A DNA stretch of 64,000 nt, taken from Lathyrus oleraceus (Eukaryota > Streptophyta > Magnoliopsida > Fabales > Fabaceae). The position numbers were made by a program, and so were the translations under genes. Below, piece by piece: positions 45,443 through 58,800 of this stretch (position 1 is its first letter; the number at the start of each line of letters is the position of its first letter). The stretch covers positions 33,042,699 to 33,106,698 of the forward strand of contig NC_066581.1 of assembly GCF_024323335.1 (NCBI RefSeq), in the 5' to 3' direction. The notes under the pieces are model-generated. The model saw nothing but the letters and a program-made list of their open reading frames with translations. It had not been told where the DNA came from and did no database searches.

Positions 45443-46481
45443 TAGAATAAGATTTTGGTTCTGCAATATATCTCTATATTTTGATGATAACAAAGGATGA
45501 AACATTTTGGTACCCTAATAAAATTCTCTAAGTGTGAAGGGCTCTAACGATAAATGAATCTGATCAAATAACGTCTAACTCACACAAGTCCAGAACAACT
45601 GACTTAAAGTTAAAAGTATTCACTCTGACATCTGAAGACTCTGATATTCTGCATCTGAAGGATCCCACACCTGAATTCTCTAATGATCATTACTTCTGAA
45701 GAATGTCACATTAGAGATCAATCGAGAACTTCTAAAGAAAACACATCAGGAAACTATATGAAGAATACAAGATCTAAGAGAAGTATCTGAATTCCGTGCA
45801 CTCTGATTCATGCCCAACTGATCAGATTAAGACTTAACAACGAAGTATTCCAAAAATGGTATAAATCTCTATATGGAGAAAATTGAATACTCTCCTAAAC
45901 TTCTATGGAAAGGACAACGTTTTTAATGTCATTAAGTCCCATTATTGAGAAGATATCAACATCAATGCTACATTCAACGGTATCATCTCCAAGCACTATA
46001 AAAAGGTCCAACCACCATCTTACCAAAATATGCAGCTATCCTACAAGAATTTTGTTCATCAAATTCAATTATTGACGAATTTTTGTTTTACATTATCACA
46101 CGAGTTGTTGCTCTTAATGTGAGGTTCAATTATTCTTATTGTGTTCATATTGATTACCTAGAAGCATTAAACACCTTCTTGTATTTATATAATAGTTATT
46201 GTAAAGTTCCTCAAGTGACTTGTGAAGTCTGTAGACTTGAGAGGGCTAAGAGATCATTGTACTCTTAGACGTTGTTGTAATATTTCAAGATTATTGGATT
46301 AAGTCCTTTTTGATGGCGAAATCACCTTGGTAGGGTGGACTGGAGTAGCTTTGAATTTCAAGCGAACCAGGATAACTTCTGTGTTATTTATCTTTAATTT
46401 ATATGTGTGTAGAAACTCCAAATGTTTTTATTGTCTATGAAAACAATTCAAACCCCCCTTTCTTATTTTTATCTACCTTCA
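45443..46481 (+). repeat. 3' LTR of element D
   Basis: It runs from TGTTAGAATAAG to ..CTTCA, 1039 bp, with TATAAAAAGG at 45997-46006. It is clearly diverged from the left copy. Confidence 0.9.
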
Positions 46482-46486
46482 CATGG
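46482..46486. repeat. Target site duplication of element D, right copy
   Basis: This is the second catgg. Confidence 0.88.
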
Positions 46487-46994
46487 ACGATCATAGGAAC
46501 TTAAAATAAGGTGTCCTTGAATGTCTCTTAATTGTATAGCTCAAAGTTTGAAGTTACTTGTTAAAGAAGGCATGGAAATAAACACATGAAGCTTTGACTT
46601 TCCTTGAGAAAAAGGCAACAAAACTTTGATGTACTCTTGCTCAAAATGAGATTGAGAGGTGCTTTAAAGGATTTGAGCTCATGCATTGAAAGACATCTCC
46701 CTTGAGAAACAATGGTTGGTCACATCTTGCTAAGGAATTAAAGAAAACCTAGCTGAGGAATCAAAGAAAACCTAGCTGAGGAATCATGCTTGATGCTCTT
46801 GATAACAAGCCTTGCCTTTCACAATAAACTTAAAGAAAACATATTTTTTCTATTTGATTAATGTTCAAGCAATGAACATATAAAAATAAAGGTAAAACAT
46901 TAACAAATAGGTGCTTGATGATCCCTGCAAAAGCCAAACCCAAAGATGAGAGGGAAAGGGACCAATAGGTGATCTTGTTTGTGTGTAATGATAC
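46487..46994 (-). repeat. LTR E2, right part before element B
   Basis: This is the continuation of E2 on the far side of D. It is non-coding and contains an imperfect direct repeat of 'gaatcaaagaaaacctagctgag' near 46730-46785. It ends at the B insertion with gatac (46990-46994), the presumed left duplication of B. Its true end lies beyond B, outside the window. Confidence 0.6.
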
Positions 46995-49600
46995 TGTAGC
47001 GGGGTATTCGTTACCATTAGAGATATTGACTAAATCCAAGGTAAATCATACAAGTCGAGTCGCCACCGCACTTCTATTTATCCAAAGGAATGGTTAGAAA
47101 GTGAACAAAAACCTAATAGTTTTAACAAAAACTAGTAAAAGAAACAGAGATCTGGGTAAGGGGGTTAGTTATGCAATGGGAAGGTGTTAGGCACCCAAAA
47201 CATCCTAGGTACTCCTAGGGAGCCCTTTTCACACTTGTTGTAAAGGTTGTTGTTTTGTGGAAATTTTGTTTGTGCAAACATGATTGGAGAGATGAGGAAA
47301 GAATATACAAGTTTATTTACATTTTGTGTTTGGATGGATAAACCCATTGCCTACGTACCATCTTATAAAAAGATTAGGATCAAAACCTCGTAGTTTGGGG
47401 TAAAAATCTCAAAAATGAGTTGGTGAATTGATTGATCCAAAAGCCTTAAGGTCTTTTGTTATCAAAGGGAGAAAACTCAACCAAACCACGAATCCACCAT
47501 GTGAGGATAGCTTCAACATGCTAGTGAGGGGTTAACCCTATAATAAGCATGGAAGGCTCATTGTCCATCACTAAGGATATAGGTGAGTATTACATCTACC
47601 ACAAAGATAAATCAAACCTAATAGCTAAAGGTTGTGAAAGATTTGATTAAGAAAGTGGCCATTGGAACCACAAAAAGAAATTTGAATGGGTTATATTTAC
47701 CAAATAGAAGTATATACAAAAATGGTCAAAGTTGACTTAAAGGTTCAATTCAAAATAAGTGTTATGAGAAGAAAGTTTGAAAATCAAAAGCATAAGGCTT
47801 AGGTTTCTAATGTTTGAAAATAATGGTTAAATGTTTGCACAAAAGGTTTTGGCTTGGGTTAGAATGGAGAGAAGAAGAAGAAGGGCTAAGTCCTAAGGAA
47901 AGCAAAGAAGATGAAGGATAAAGAAACAAAACCACAATGGAGTTCCTCTCTTGAGATCATATTGATGATCCAAGTAGCTCCCATCCTTTGGAATAAGCAA
48001 ACACAATAAAGCAAGAGCAATCAAACAAGTCTCATAAGAGATCCTCAATGTGTCTTGTATCTTTCACTTTGAATGATCATGGCAATGGTCCTCCAATTAA
48101 GCTCAAGTAGAATTCCCTAGCACAAAAACACACACATCAAAAGTTCCATGAAGTAAATCAAGAATGGACAAGAGTGAGTTTAGAGATTTGGTCCTTCTAA
48201 TCCATCTTCATCATTTAAGTCCATTTACTCCAATTTTGCATAAGGAAAGTCCTAGAATCTAAGTCCAATTCTCCATTCTTTGCATAGGGAAAGTCCTAGA
48301 AACTAAGTCCATTTCTTTGCATTTGGTTCACAACAATCAAAACAAAAACACAAGCACAATAGTATATACACAATTATGTGCTCAAGTGAGCAAAAGGCAA
48401 ATGGCATTAACATAAACATGTGCTCAAATGAGCAAAGAGAAAAGCAAATGGATAATATGTGCAAGAATAGTAAATTGCATAAAAGTAAAGAGCAAAAAGT
48501 AAATGTTAATTGTCAATAGTTAGTGTTAGTAGTTAGTGTGCCATAAGCCAAATTTAGCGCTATGTTAAGCAATCGTAATTGGACTTATGTAGAAGTCACA
48601 ACTATCGGAGGCCGGTCAATAATAATGTAGGCAACAAACACAAGTTAGGAGTCTTGATTAGTGAACCAAGTCCCAACAACTTGCCATGCCATAAAGAAAA
48701 TGAGAATTGATCTTGTATTGGTTTAAGCCTTTTGCATGATTTAGAAAACAACCTATCCTTAATGCAAAGCCATTCACTTGATCAATTGATCAAGATGAAT
48801 TAGATTTGAATCAAGGAAGATTAAGTTTCCCTAATCAATGCTAACTTATCAACCTTCAACTCATTGATCAAAAAGAAAGAAGAAGAAGAAGAAGGAGATG
48901 GAGAATGGATCATGGAAATGGAAAGATCAAAATGCATAAGATGAAATAATATGTACCAATCCATATGTATTGCCCAAATGACATTGAAAGTCAAAGTCAA
49001 ACAATGATATATCAGAAATGAGATGAAGATTGGAGATCAAACAATAAGCATAATATTTTTGGCATTTTTAATATTAAAATAAACTTGAATTAAAAATAAT
49101 GGAAAGGTCAAACTTCAAAATCACCTCAAATCAACCTTGAAAGGTCCAAGTAATTTATCCTAAGTTCAACAAGGTCAAACAAAGTTTGACAAAAAATTTC
49201 AGCATTTTTAAAAGTCATAAACTATTTGAAAATGAATAAAAATAACCTAATTGAACTAAAATCTAAAATAAATCTCAAATCAATTTGAAAATTGATGAGA
49301 ATATTTTTCATAGATCCATCATCATCCAAATAGGTTAGGAAAATATTTTTGTATTTTTTGAATATCAAAAACTATTTAAAATGAATTAAAAATAACCAGA
49401 AAAGAGAAAATTCACAAAAAATATAAAATGACAAAATAAAAATATAAAAAAAACAGAAATAGAAACTAGAATTTATTTGGAGACTAATGCAATTGGTCCC
49501 ATAATTTTTGGATTAAAAATGAGAGAGATATTGATTTTTAAAAATAATGGAATTAAAGAAAAATAAAACCAGAAATTAAAAATGGCAAAAAACGAGAGCC

Positions 49601-49639
49601 CTTGGATCTGAGCTCATTAATTGAGCTGGCAGATCCAAG
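49601..49639. other. LTR hairpin of B
   Basis: CTTGGATCTG-AGCTCA pairs with TGAGCT-gg-CAGATCCAAG around loop TTAAT. This makes a 16-bp stem with one 2-base bulge. It lies about 0.7 kb downstream of the LTR's TATA box. Confidence 0.75.
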
Positions 49640-50343
49640 CATCCAAAGGCGCGTGCCTATTGTAGTCCACGGTCAATGCAATCACATGGAAACTAAGAAA
49701 AAGTCATAACAATGAATGATCCTGATTAAATCTGGAAAAGAGATCAAATGGCCAGGAATGGATCTGGAGTTGGGATGGCCACCGGAGCCACCGTCTTCTC
49801 TGGTGAGCCTCAGAATTCCGGCCAGAGTTGCAGAGATCCAAACCTTAATGAAAATGCACGATCTATACATCTTTGGAAAGCTGGGATGATGTACATCATC
49901 CCTGTACCATCCATTTTCACTCTAGATTTCCATGGTGTGAGAAATCAGAAGTTGAAAAAAACTGGTGTTCATCATGAACTCAATGGATTTCAAAAATTGA
50001 ATGCATAAACATGATGCCTCTATTGAGAGGACTTCAGCCAACACAAGATCTAAGCCAATAGGTCAATGGGTGATGAGATTCGAATAAAATACCAGTTGAA
50101 GAGTAAGCTTGAATTCTGGTAACTTGAGCTCAATTCCTTGCTTGCTTTGCCAAAATAGAAGATTAGTGAGATGAATGATGAGGGTTTAGAAGCTTTAGAT
50201 CTAAGAATTCAACCAGATGAAGTTGAATTTTGGATCTGAAAAATTTGAAGAAAAATGGAAATTGCTTCTTTGGTGAGGTTGGGGAATCACTTCAGCAGGG
50301 TTTCAGGCGCCTTTTGGTTGAGTTTGATTGAAGCTGAACCCTT

Positions 50344-50353
50344 CTATTTATAG
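50344..50353 (-). promoter_or_regulatory. TATA box in LTR of B
   Basis: This minus-strand CTATAAATAG is in the same context as in E1 and E2, about 1.5 kb inside the LTR's 5' end. Confidence 0.6.
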
Positions 50354-51856
50354 CAAAACAAACTGCAAGCAAGGTGAATTCTCATGTGCATGGAATTTGG
50401 ATCCTTCATGCATGGGCCTGTACAGGCGCTTGCAAAGCCCAAAAGCTGATGCAAATGCATGCTGAACACAAACCAAGTTGAATTGGACGTGTAGTTTGAA
50501 TGGCAATTGCTTGTGTATCAAGATTTCATGTGCATTCCATAATTATGCCTAAATGTTCAACCCTTCAAAAATACCATTTGCCAAATCCAAATATGATCAT
50601 GTGACTAATGGTTGGAAAGGTCTTGATGTAAGGAACAATTGTTATGTTGGGAAAAAATTCATTTGGAGTGTGGAAATTTATGAAATTTGAGTTTAAAGTG
50701 TGATGTGCAAAACATGTCAATGCAAAGTTTCCAAATTTGGCCAATGTTCAAGCCCTACTGTTTTGATGATGCATGCCTCAAATGAAAAAACCTCCAACAT
50801 AAAAGTTGTAGATCTTTTCAATACAATCAAAATGGACTTAAATTTTGCATCCTTTGGATTTTTTATGAGAGAGTTATGGGCACTTGAAGTTGGACTTTTT
50901 TGCCTTTTAATGCATTTGGTCAAAAAGGACCTATAATGTATTGCATTATCACATGTATTTTCTTTGAGATTTTGAACTTTTGTTCAACATAACATTTGAA
51001 GTAAACATCTTAAGATTTCCAATGCAGTTGATCCCACCTCAAAATCATAAAAACTGAACGAGTTATGTCCTTGGGAAGTTGACCCACAATTAGGGTTTCA
51101 GTCAAAATGACCTATAATGTATTGGAATGGGAGATGGCCTTCCAAGCTTCAAATCAATTTTTGATGAACATGAAAGTTGTTCATATTGTCTTTAAGAACA
51201 TTTTTGCTTTTGGAACCATCTTCATTTGACCAACACATAAAACTTTAGGGCTCAATGAATTTCAAAATAGTCAGATGAATTGACTGATCAACTTCTCAAG
51301 TCCATGACTCATATCTTGAGGAATTGATGATTGAGGACACTCAAATAAGTTCAAATATGCATGAAATGATGAATTAAAGAACTTCCCTTGATTTTATTTG
51401 ATCATGGGCTGAGGTTGCTTCAAGAGCAAGGCATTATGGTGCACAGATGAATTAGGGTTTCCTTGGGGAACAAACCTCAAACCCTTTGACTTGCTTTGAT
51501 CAAAATGATGAATTGAGGTGCTAGGGGGCATATTTTATGGATTAGATCTTTGGGAACCATTACCATGATTGCTATCATCTCCTCTTGGTCTTATCATTGC
51601 ACAGATGATCTCCTTGAAGCTCTTGACCTTGTGATTGCTTAAGCTACAAACAAAAGATGTTAGTGACATATTTTTGTGCTTTTGGTTAGTAAATAAAAAT
51701 AAGAAAAGCAATGATATACAATTCAAACATGCTTGGTGATCTCAAACCACTCATAAGGAGTCCCACCCAAAGGCAAGGGGAACCAAGATGCTTGTGATCC
51801 TTGAGGCAATGTTATGATGCCATGAGGGATCTTAGGGAAAAAATTGGGGTCTTACA

Positions 51857-51870
51857 GATGCCCCTATTTA
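51857..51870 (-). other. Polypurine-tract region of B
   Basis: This minus-strand TAAATAGGGGCATC before the LTR is identical to that of A. Confidence 0.55.
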
Positions 51871-54642
51871 AGGTCATTCTAGACGGAGAAGTGAAGGTTA
51901 AAATCTTCGTCTCGGCGGGGTAGAATGGGCTTAAATAATAACAAAGAGACGAATTTTAGTCCCTAAGAGACCTCATGATGCAGATGTATGCATGCAAGTG
52001 GTAACACTCAACGGGGGTATGTGTCCACAAAGGCAAAGATTAGGAGAAGAATTAACAATTCCCATGAATAATTCATTCTATGGGGCAAAGACTCTAACGG
52101 GGAGTAAATGGATGAAAACGCGTGAGCAGGTCACGATTCAAAGCTTGGGGAACAGAATTCCAGAGGGAATAAAATCCAATGGAAAGACTCTAGCTGACTC
52201 GAAGACGTCCGTATTGGGGAATATGCCAATACAGCCAAAATTATCCACCATGGATACTTCGGATAAAAATCCGGACTCATGTGAGGAATATCCCAACAGC
52301 ACTCTCCTGGGGAAGGAAGGGGATGAGGTATTACCGGTTACTGGGTAATAAGCTCAAAGAGACGTGTGGTCTGAACACCGGTATAAGGGTGAGAGAACAA
52401 CACACTCGGGAAGAATGAATATCTAAAACCGGTATAAGGGTGAGAGATATCAATCAACTAAATCATCTGAGGAAGACCTAAAAAGGTATATCTCAACTCA
52501 GGAAAATCTGACTCCATAGGGGATAAAAAGTCATAATAGGGAGCAGAAGGAGGGAACACCAGGGATGCCGGTTACTGGGCATATAATAGGTGACCAACCA
52601 AAGCGTGAACTGGGGAATATTCCCAAAACACTCATCATCCGAAAAGAGGGCAAAAAGCAAACTCGATTATGGGATGGACATTCGATTCCAAAACAGGGAT
52701 ACGAATCTTACTCAACTGGGGAAGAACAAAAAGCTTCGACCAAAGAGTGCATGAGATATATTATCTATTACCGTCAGAACGTAGATAATATACTCGCCTG
52801 GAAGATTATCCACAACTGGTTACTGGGTTAATAAAGGATAAATCGACCGACAAAGAGAAAGGCATCGGGATACCGAAACTAGGTATATAATGATAACCAA
52901 CCAAGGGGAGCAACAAACATTACCGACAACCGGTAAATGAAAGAGGGCTTGCTGGGGATAAAATTGCCTAATCAGAGCAATTATCCAAAAGAATGAGGGA
53001 ATATCACCACCGAATATTGGATAATGATAACCGTCAAGGAGGGGATTACATCTACCGGATACTGGGTAGAAAACCACGGAAGAGTAACCGTCATCGATTA
53101 GGATGAACAAGGAGGTTAATTCTGCAAAGGGGAGAAAAACAGGGTTTATAACTACCGGTATAAGAGTAGAAAACCACAGACTCCGCCGGGGATAAGATGA
53201 ATGATTACTAGTTACTGAGCAATTATTCATTTATACCACGGGGAGAACATAGGGAAAAGTCACAAGAGGCCAATTTAGGATCAAACCAAAGAGGCAAACT
53301 GAATCAAGACTCGCCCCAGTGAGGATATAACTCAATAGCGAAACCCATCCCAATATATGTGTTGGGAGAAAGCGAAAACAACCATCATCCACGAGGATAT
53401 AACTTAGTGGGGAATGCGGAAGGAAAGATAGACACTTTCTGCTTAAGGGACTGACTCTACATTGAGGGATCAGACACCGACATCTGCTTGGGAAATGTAT
53501 TACCAACTAGCAGAGGATAACAAACACAGATATATGACAAAGAATGCAATATGAATATCCGAATGTTTGAAAGTTATATGCACACATGCATGGTTTATGT
53601 ATGATGAATGCTGACAAACAGACATTTCTAACACAAACAGGCTTCACAGGAATAAGCACACAAACATCCGGTACTACACCTCAAGAGAGGAAGCCAAAAT
53701 CACCAGAGAGTATCCAATCTGCCGGGGATCAGAGAAACCAGGAAGCAACAAAATCTCTGTAGGGGATGAATCATCAGTCATTCCAACTGGGGAAAGGAGT
53801 TCATTGCACAGATAAAATCTGCCATATAAGCAACTCCACTGGGGGGAACTATCCACGTGATAAGGGGATCAACCACCAAGTGCAGTACCCACCAAGGAGA
53901 TCACATCTGCTGAGGAGGAAAGGTTGCTACCCCGCTGAAGGGGAGAGTGGTGAATATCTCAACAAGCATACCACTCAGGGCTCTGAAAAAAATACAGTCA
54001 TGCCCGGAATATGAACAAATGTCTTACCCTGTTAGAGATCATACCATCCTTGGGAGAACACTGAGGATCTCCTAAGTATCCTTTTGTCATGGTGAATGTT
54101 CACTTTGTTTAAAAACAAGTTATGAAAAATTCGTTTATTCAAAACAATGATATTTTCTCAATTAAAACATGCAAATCATTTGTTGAATAGAAACAAATAA
54201 GAGTGTAAATAATTGGATAAAAGGCTCGAATCTATTTGATGGAATGGTAGTCTGCAAATGGCAAGACTCCATAGATTTATACAAGTTTGAAATTGGTGAT
54301 ATATATTGGAAAAGGGCTACATTGAACATAATGACCATTTCTCCACCAATTCTGAATTCGATGTATTCGAAGCTTCGGTTGATGACGAATGAGCAAGAAT
54401 CTCTGACGGATGTCAGTTGTAGAACTAAGCCTTGTCAGGATGCAGTTACTTGCCAAATCCCTAATTTTTGCCTAGATTGCCCCAGGGTGGGGTACTCAAT
54501 CTAGCGGGATACAAATATTCATTTTTGTGTCTCTAACTTTTGCCTGGACCGCCCTTTTGGGTCTTCAATCCACCGAGACGCTCATTTTTGCCTAAGCCGC
54601 CATTTCGGGTTTTTAACTTAGCGAGCTATTCTGTTTTTATTT
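51871..54642 (-). other. 3' untranslated region of B, hairpin array
   Basis: This is 2.8 kb of non-coding sequence homologous to the 5-kb region of A but shorter, mainly because the 'ctggggaa' block is reduced. Hairpins seen: TATTACC/GGTAATA (52329-52350), ATATCT..ACC/GGT..AGATAT (52419-52450), ATGCC/GGCAT (52565-52582), a CAGA-loop copy (52758-52791), AATTGC/GCAATT (52962-52982), CTACC/GGTAG (53052-53069) and the three-unit cluster (54472-54621). No credible gene is present. Confidence 0.75.
54472..54621 (-). repeat. Three-unit hairpin cluster after integrase of B
   Basis: Outer stems CTAGATTG/CAATCTAG, TGGA/TCCA and CTAAG/CTTAG are kept as in A. The inner CCC/GGG of unit two is kept with loop changes, while that of the last unit is damaged (CCA/GGG). 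Confidence 0.72.
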
Positions 54643-55833
54643 TTAGGCGAAGTATTTCTTGACTGCATCTGAATTCACAGGACGAGTGAAATCCTCCCCA
54701 TCCATAGTTGTAAGTATCAAAGCACCGCCTGAAAAGGCTCTCTTAACAACATATGGACCTTCATAGTTCGGAGTCCACTCGCCCTTGGAATCGGGCGTGA
54801 AAGACAGGACTTTCTTGAGCACAAGGTCACCTTCTCGGAACACACGAGGCTTGACCTTCTTATCAAAAGCTTTCTTCATTCTTTGTTGATATAACTGACC
54901 ATGGCACATGGCAGTCAATCTCTTCTCTTCTATCAAGTTCAGCTGGTCATAACGACTCTGAACCCATTCAGCATCAGTCAACTTGGCTTCCATCAAGACT
55001 CTCATTGATGGGATCTCCACCTCTACTGGGAGTACAGCCTTCATGCCATAAACAAGAGAGAAAGGGGTTGCCCCTGTTGAGGTGCGGATAGATGTGCGAT
55101 ATCCATGTAAAGCAAATGGCAACATCTCATGCCAATCCTTATACGTGACAACCATCTTCTGGATAATTTTCTTGATATTCTTATTAGCAGCTTCAACAGC
55201 CCCATTCATCTTGGGTCTATAAGGAGAAGAATTATGATGCGCGATCTTGAACTCACTACACAGCTCTTCCATCATTTTGTTGTTCAAGTTGGATCCATTA
55301 TCAGTAATGATCTTATCTGGAACACCATAACGGCATATGAGTTGATTCTTGATAAACTTCACTACCACCTGCCTGGTCACGTTTGCATACGATGCCGCTT
55401 CAACCCACTTGGTGAAGTAATCAATTGCTACGAGAATAAATCTGTGCCCATTAGACGCTTTTGGCTCTATCATGCCAATCATGTCAATTCCCCACATGGA
55501 GAAAGGCCATGGTGATGAAATCACATTCAAAAGTGTCGGGGGAATATGAATCTTATCCGCATAAATCTGACACTTGTGGCATTTCTTCACATATTTGCAG
55601 CAGTCAGACTCCATTGTCAGCCAATAGTAGCCTGCTCTCAACATCTTTCTAGCCATGGCATGTCCATTGGAATGTGTACCAAATGAACCCTCATGGACCT
55701 CAGTCATCAACAGGTCTGCTTCGTGTCTATCCACACATCTGAGCAGAACCATGTCAAAATTTCTCTTATAAAGCACTTCGCCATTGAGGTAGAAACTGCC
55801 TGACAATCTCCTCAAAGTCTTCCTATCTTTCAC
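54643..55833 (-). pseudogene. pol: Integrase of element B
   Basis: This is an almost complete Ty3/gypsy integrase. An HHCC zinc region opens it (HEGSFGTHSNGHAMARK, then KKCHKCQIY). The catalytic core has D in WGIDMIG, D in IITDNGSN and E in NGAVEAANKN, the D,D-35-E triad. The C-terminal GPY/F-like module contains PNYEGPYVVKR. It ends in a stop after SDAVKKYFA. The open frame starts at an internal Met, because a TAG at 55861-55863 and a frameshift near 55950 separate it from RNase H in what was one polyprotein. The enzyme would insert element DNA into the genome; this copy is no longer joined to RT. Confidence 0.92.
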
Positions 55834-55949
55834 AGATGCCCCAGGCGGGTAAATATGGCTCTAAAGGAAACACTTGATATCGTAATACCATGGCTTATCG
55901 TCTTTCACTTCTTCTACTACGAACACATGAGCTGGTCTGTCCAAGCGCA

Positions 55950-56726
55950 TTACAGTGATATTGAGGCTTCATTCCAAAGTTTAACCACAATCATCGAAGC
56001 AAGTGTAGCAAGAGCATCTGCCATCCGATTCTCATCTCGAGGAATATGATGGAAGTCAACCTCAGTAAAGAATGTTGAAATCCTCCTCGCATAATCCCTA
56101 TATGGAATGAGGCCAGGCTGATTCGTTTCCCATTCACCCTTAATTTGATTAACAACGAGAGCCGAATCACCATATACATCAAGATGCTTGATCCTAAGAT
56201 CAATGCACTCCTCCAATCCCATAATACAGGCCTCATACTCAGCAATATTATTCTTACATTTGAAAGTTAGCCTTGCTGTAAAAGGAATATGTGTGCCCTG
56301 AGGAGTAATGATCACTGCCCCAATACCATTTCCATACTGATTTACAGCGCCATCAAACACCATACTCCATTTGGAACCAGGCTCTGGCCCTTCATCGAGT
56401 GTAGGCTCATCGCAATCTTTCATTTTCAAATACAGAATCTCCTCATCTGGGAAGTCATACTGAACTGACTGATAATCCTCGATCCGCTGGTGTGCCAAGT
56501 AGTCAGCCAAGATACTACCTTTAATAGCCTTCTGAGCTCGATACTCAATATCATACTCAGATAACAACATCTGCCAACGGGCAATCCTCCCTGTTAAAGC
56601 AGGCTTCTCGAAGATATATTTGATTGGATCCATTCTGGATATCAACCAGTTCGTATGATTTATCATATACTGGCGTAAGCGCTTAGCAGCCCAAGCCATA
56701 GCACAACATGTCTTCTCAAGCATTGA
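55950..56726 (-). pseudogene. pol: RNases H of element B
   Basis: The first about 80 codons finish the usual Ty3 RNase H/connection (AWAAKRLRQYM, WQMLLSEYDIEYRAQ). A second, archaeal-type RNase H domain follows, with VFDGAVNQYGNGIGAV, AEYEACIMGLE, VYGDSALVVNQ and RMADALATLAS giving the D, E, D and D metal ligands. This extra domain is a hallmark of the Tat/Ogre lineage. The segment is separated from RT by one TGA at 56730-56732 and from integrase by a frameshift. Confidence 0.9.
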
Positions 56727-56729
56727 ATA

Positions 56730-57187
56730 TCAAGACTCACAATCGGTGAACTTCTTGCTCAAGTAGTAAATAGCATATTCTTTCTTTCCTGATCCATCTT
56801 GCTGACCGAGGACACAACCCATCGAATCTTCAAGAACAGTCAGATACATGATTAAAGGTCTTCCTTCCACGGACGGAGACAGGATCGGAGGTTCAGACAG
56901 ATACTCTTTAATACTGTCGAAAGCTTTCTGGAAATCCTCGGTCCAATCATGGGACTGATCTTTCCGTAGGAGCTTGAATATCGGCGCACATGTGGCAGTC
57001 ATGTGGGATATGAATCTAGAAATATAATTCAAGCGGCCAAGAAAACCTCGGACTTGCTTCTCAGTTTTGGGCGCAGGCATCTCTTGTATTGCTTTGACCT
57101 TTGCAGGATCAACCTCAATACCTCTTTCACTAACAATAAAGCCCAATAACTTGCCAGAACGGACTCCAAATGTACACTTGTTGGGAT
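56730..57187 (-). pseudogene. pol: RT C-terminus of element B, cut by C
   Basis: The frame is open from the edge of element C. It covers the RT thumb and connection (LLGFIVSERGIEVDPAKVKA, FLGRLNYISRFISHM) and the start of the Ty3 RNase H (YLTVLEDSMGCVLGQQ). It ends at a TGA (56730-56732). The palm with the YXDD motif is displaced beyond element C and not visible. The coding sequence reads right up to position 57187, which places the C insertion inside the RT gene. Confidence 0.9.
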
Positions 57188-58199
57188 TGTGACGGTGTAT
57201 TCGTCGCTATATGATCTATCGATTAAATCATAAGCTAAGAGATACCTTGAAATTTTCGAGTCGCCACCGCACTTTTATTTATCCAAAGGATTGGCTAAAA
57301 AGCGAACAAAAGCCTAAGAAGTTTTACACGTAGAAAACTAATAAAAAGATCAGAGAGTCTGGGTAAGGGGTAAATTACGCAATGGGAAGGTGTTAGGCAC
57401 CCATCACGTCCTAGGTACTCCTAGGGAGCCCTTTTCACACTTGTTATGCAAAATTATTATTTGTTATGACATAAAGATTGTGCAAACATGATTGGGATGA
57501 TGAGAAAAGAATATACAAGTTATTAGGTTATTGGGTTCGAACGGATGAACCCGTTGCCTACGTACCTTCCATCAAAGGTAAGGATCAGAACGCCGTAGTT
57601 CGGCTAAAAGATTTCCAAAAGTGGGTTAGGTTCAATTTTAAACACAAACCCTAGGTCTTACGTTATCCACGGGAGAAAACTCAACCTTATACAAACAACA
57701 ACGTCCACCATGTGAGAACAGCTTCAACTGGCCAGGGAGGGGTTAACCCTATAATAGGCGAGGAAGACTTACAATTCAATCACTAAAGACAGAAGGTGAG
57801 ATTAACATCAACCACTAAGATAAATCAAACCTATAGCTCATGTATGAAAAGATTAATGGACAAAGCCAAAACAAGTGAATGAGTGAAGTTACTGATTATG
57901 ATTAGGAAAATGGAGTCAAAGTATGATTAAGATCAATTCAAATAAGTATTATGAAATGAGTTTGAAAAAAGTCAAGGACTTGGGTCCAGGTTTTTAGTTA
58001 GAAAACATGAAGATGTTCGCACAATACTTATGTCAAGTTTGAAATCAAAGTGTGAAAAGTCTAGGACATAATGAATGATGAATGGATGAAGATGGATTGT
58101 AAGACTTCTTAGAAGGTTCACTTCTTGAAATCATATAGCAGATGATTCAAGTGTGTCCTTTGGAATAGCAATGAATAATAATAAACAAACAAAGCAAAG

Positions 58200-58800
58200 A
58201 AAAAGGCGGATACCGGATGCCAATCAATGGTCTTATACCAGTCTCCTAAAACAAAACGGGATATCAGAAGCCACTCAATGGACTTACACCAATCTCCACA
58301 GGCAAAGAAATAAAAGGCGGATACCGGATACCAATAGATGGATTTACACCAGTCTCCTAAAACAGAACAGGATATCAGAAGCCACTCAATGGACTTACAC
58401 TAATCTCCTTAAAAGAAAACAAAGATGAGAAATGGAAATTAACTGCCAATCTGTCTGGACTTAGGTTAACTCCACAGTATGGTCCTAGGAAATCCAATGC
58501 CACGTCACAGGGACTTACAATGGATCCTCACATACAAGAACAAAAGCAACAATATGATCACAGGAATGCAAATGCCAACTTACAGGGACTTATAATTGCA
58601 ACCTCTCATACAAAGAAAAACAAAACATGGAAGTCAGATGCCAATCTGTCTGGGCTTACTCTAACCTCCACAGTATGGTCCTAGGAATACAAATGCCAAC
58701 TTGCAGGGACTTACAGTTGTATCCTCTCATACAAACAAGCAAAACAACATGTGATCATAGGAAAGCAAATGCCAACTAGCAGGGACTTACAGTTGCTTCC
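58200..58800. repeat. Tandem repeats in LTR of C
   Basis: 'ggcggataccggatgccaat' recurs with a 111-bp spacing (58205, 58316). The words 'atggacttacaccaatctcc' and 'cagggacttaca' recur to about 58.8 kb. It is homologous to the array in A but rearranged. Confidence 0.75.

Larger units (their letters stand above)
14900..46481 (+). mobile_element. Ty1/copia SIRE-type retrotransposon D, split by A
   Basis: This is a copia element of about 8.6 kb once the inserted Ogre A is removed. It has 1.04-kb LTRs (TGTTAGAA..CA), the catgg duplication, a Met-tRNA-like primer site, gag, a remnant of pol, a large 3' ORF and a polypurine tract. The integrase core and the RT core are both missing, so it could not move itself. 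The LTRs differ by some 5-7% in the half I compared, making it the oldest complete insertion in the window. Element A then split its 3' ORF. Confidence 0.92.
46995..51856 (-). repeat. 3' LTR of element B
   Basis: The plus-strand ends are TGTAGCGGGGTATTCG..CTTACA. It shares its first about 250 bp and last about 200 bp with the LTR of A; the middle is mostly unalignable by eye. It lacks the tandem array of A and C. I see no gene in it. Confidence 0.88.
46995..57187 (-). mobile_element. Ty3/gypsy Ogre retrotransposon B, 3' part
   Basis: This is the 3' portion of an Ogre element on the minus strand. It has the complete 3' LTR, PPT block, structured 3' untranslated region, integrase, two RNases H and the last part of RT. 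RT is cut by element C, so the rest of B (RT start, protease, gag, ORF1, 5' LTR) should lie beyond the window. Its LTR belongs to a different subfamily from A: 4.86 kb, CTATAAATAG box and a different hairpin. The internal sequence is closely related. It is inserted in LTR E2. Confidence 0.9.
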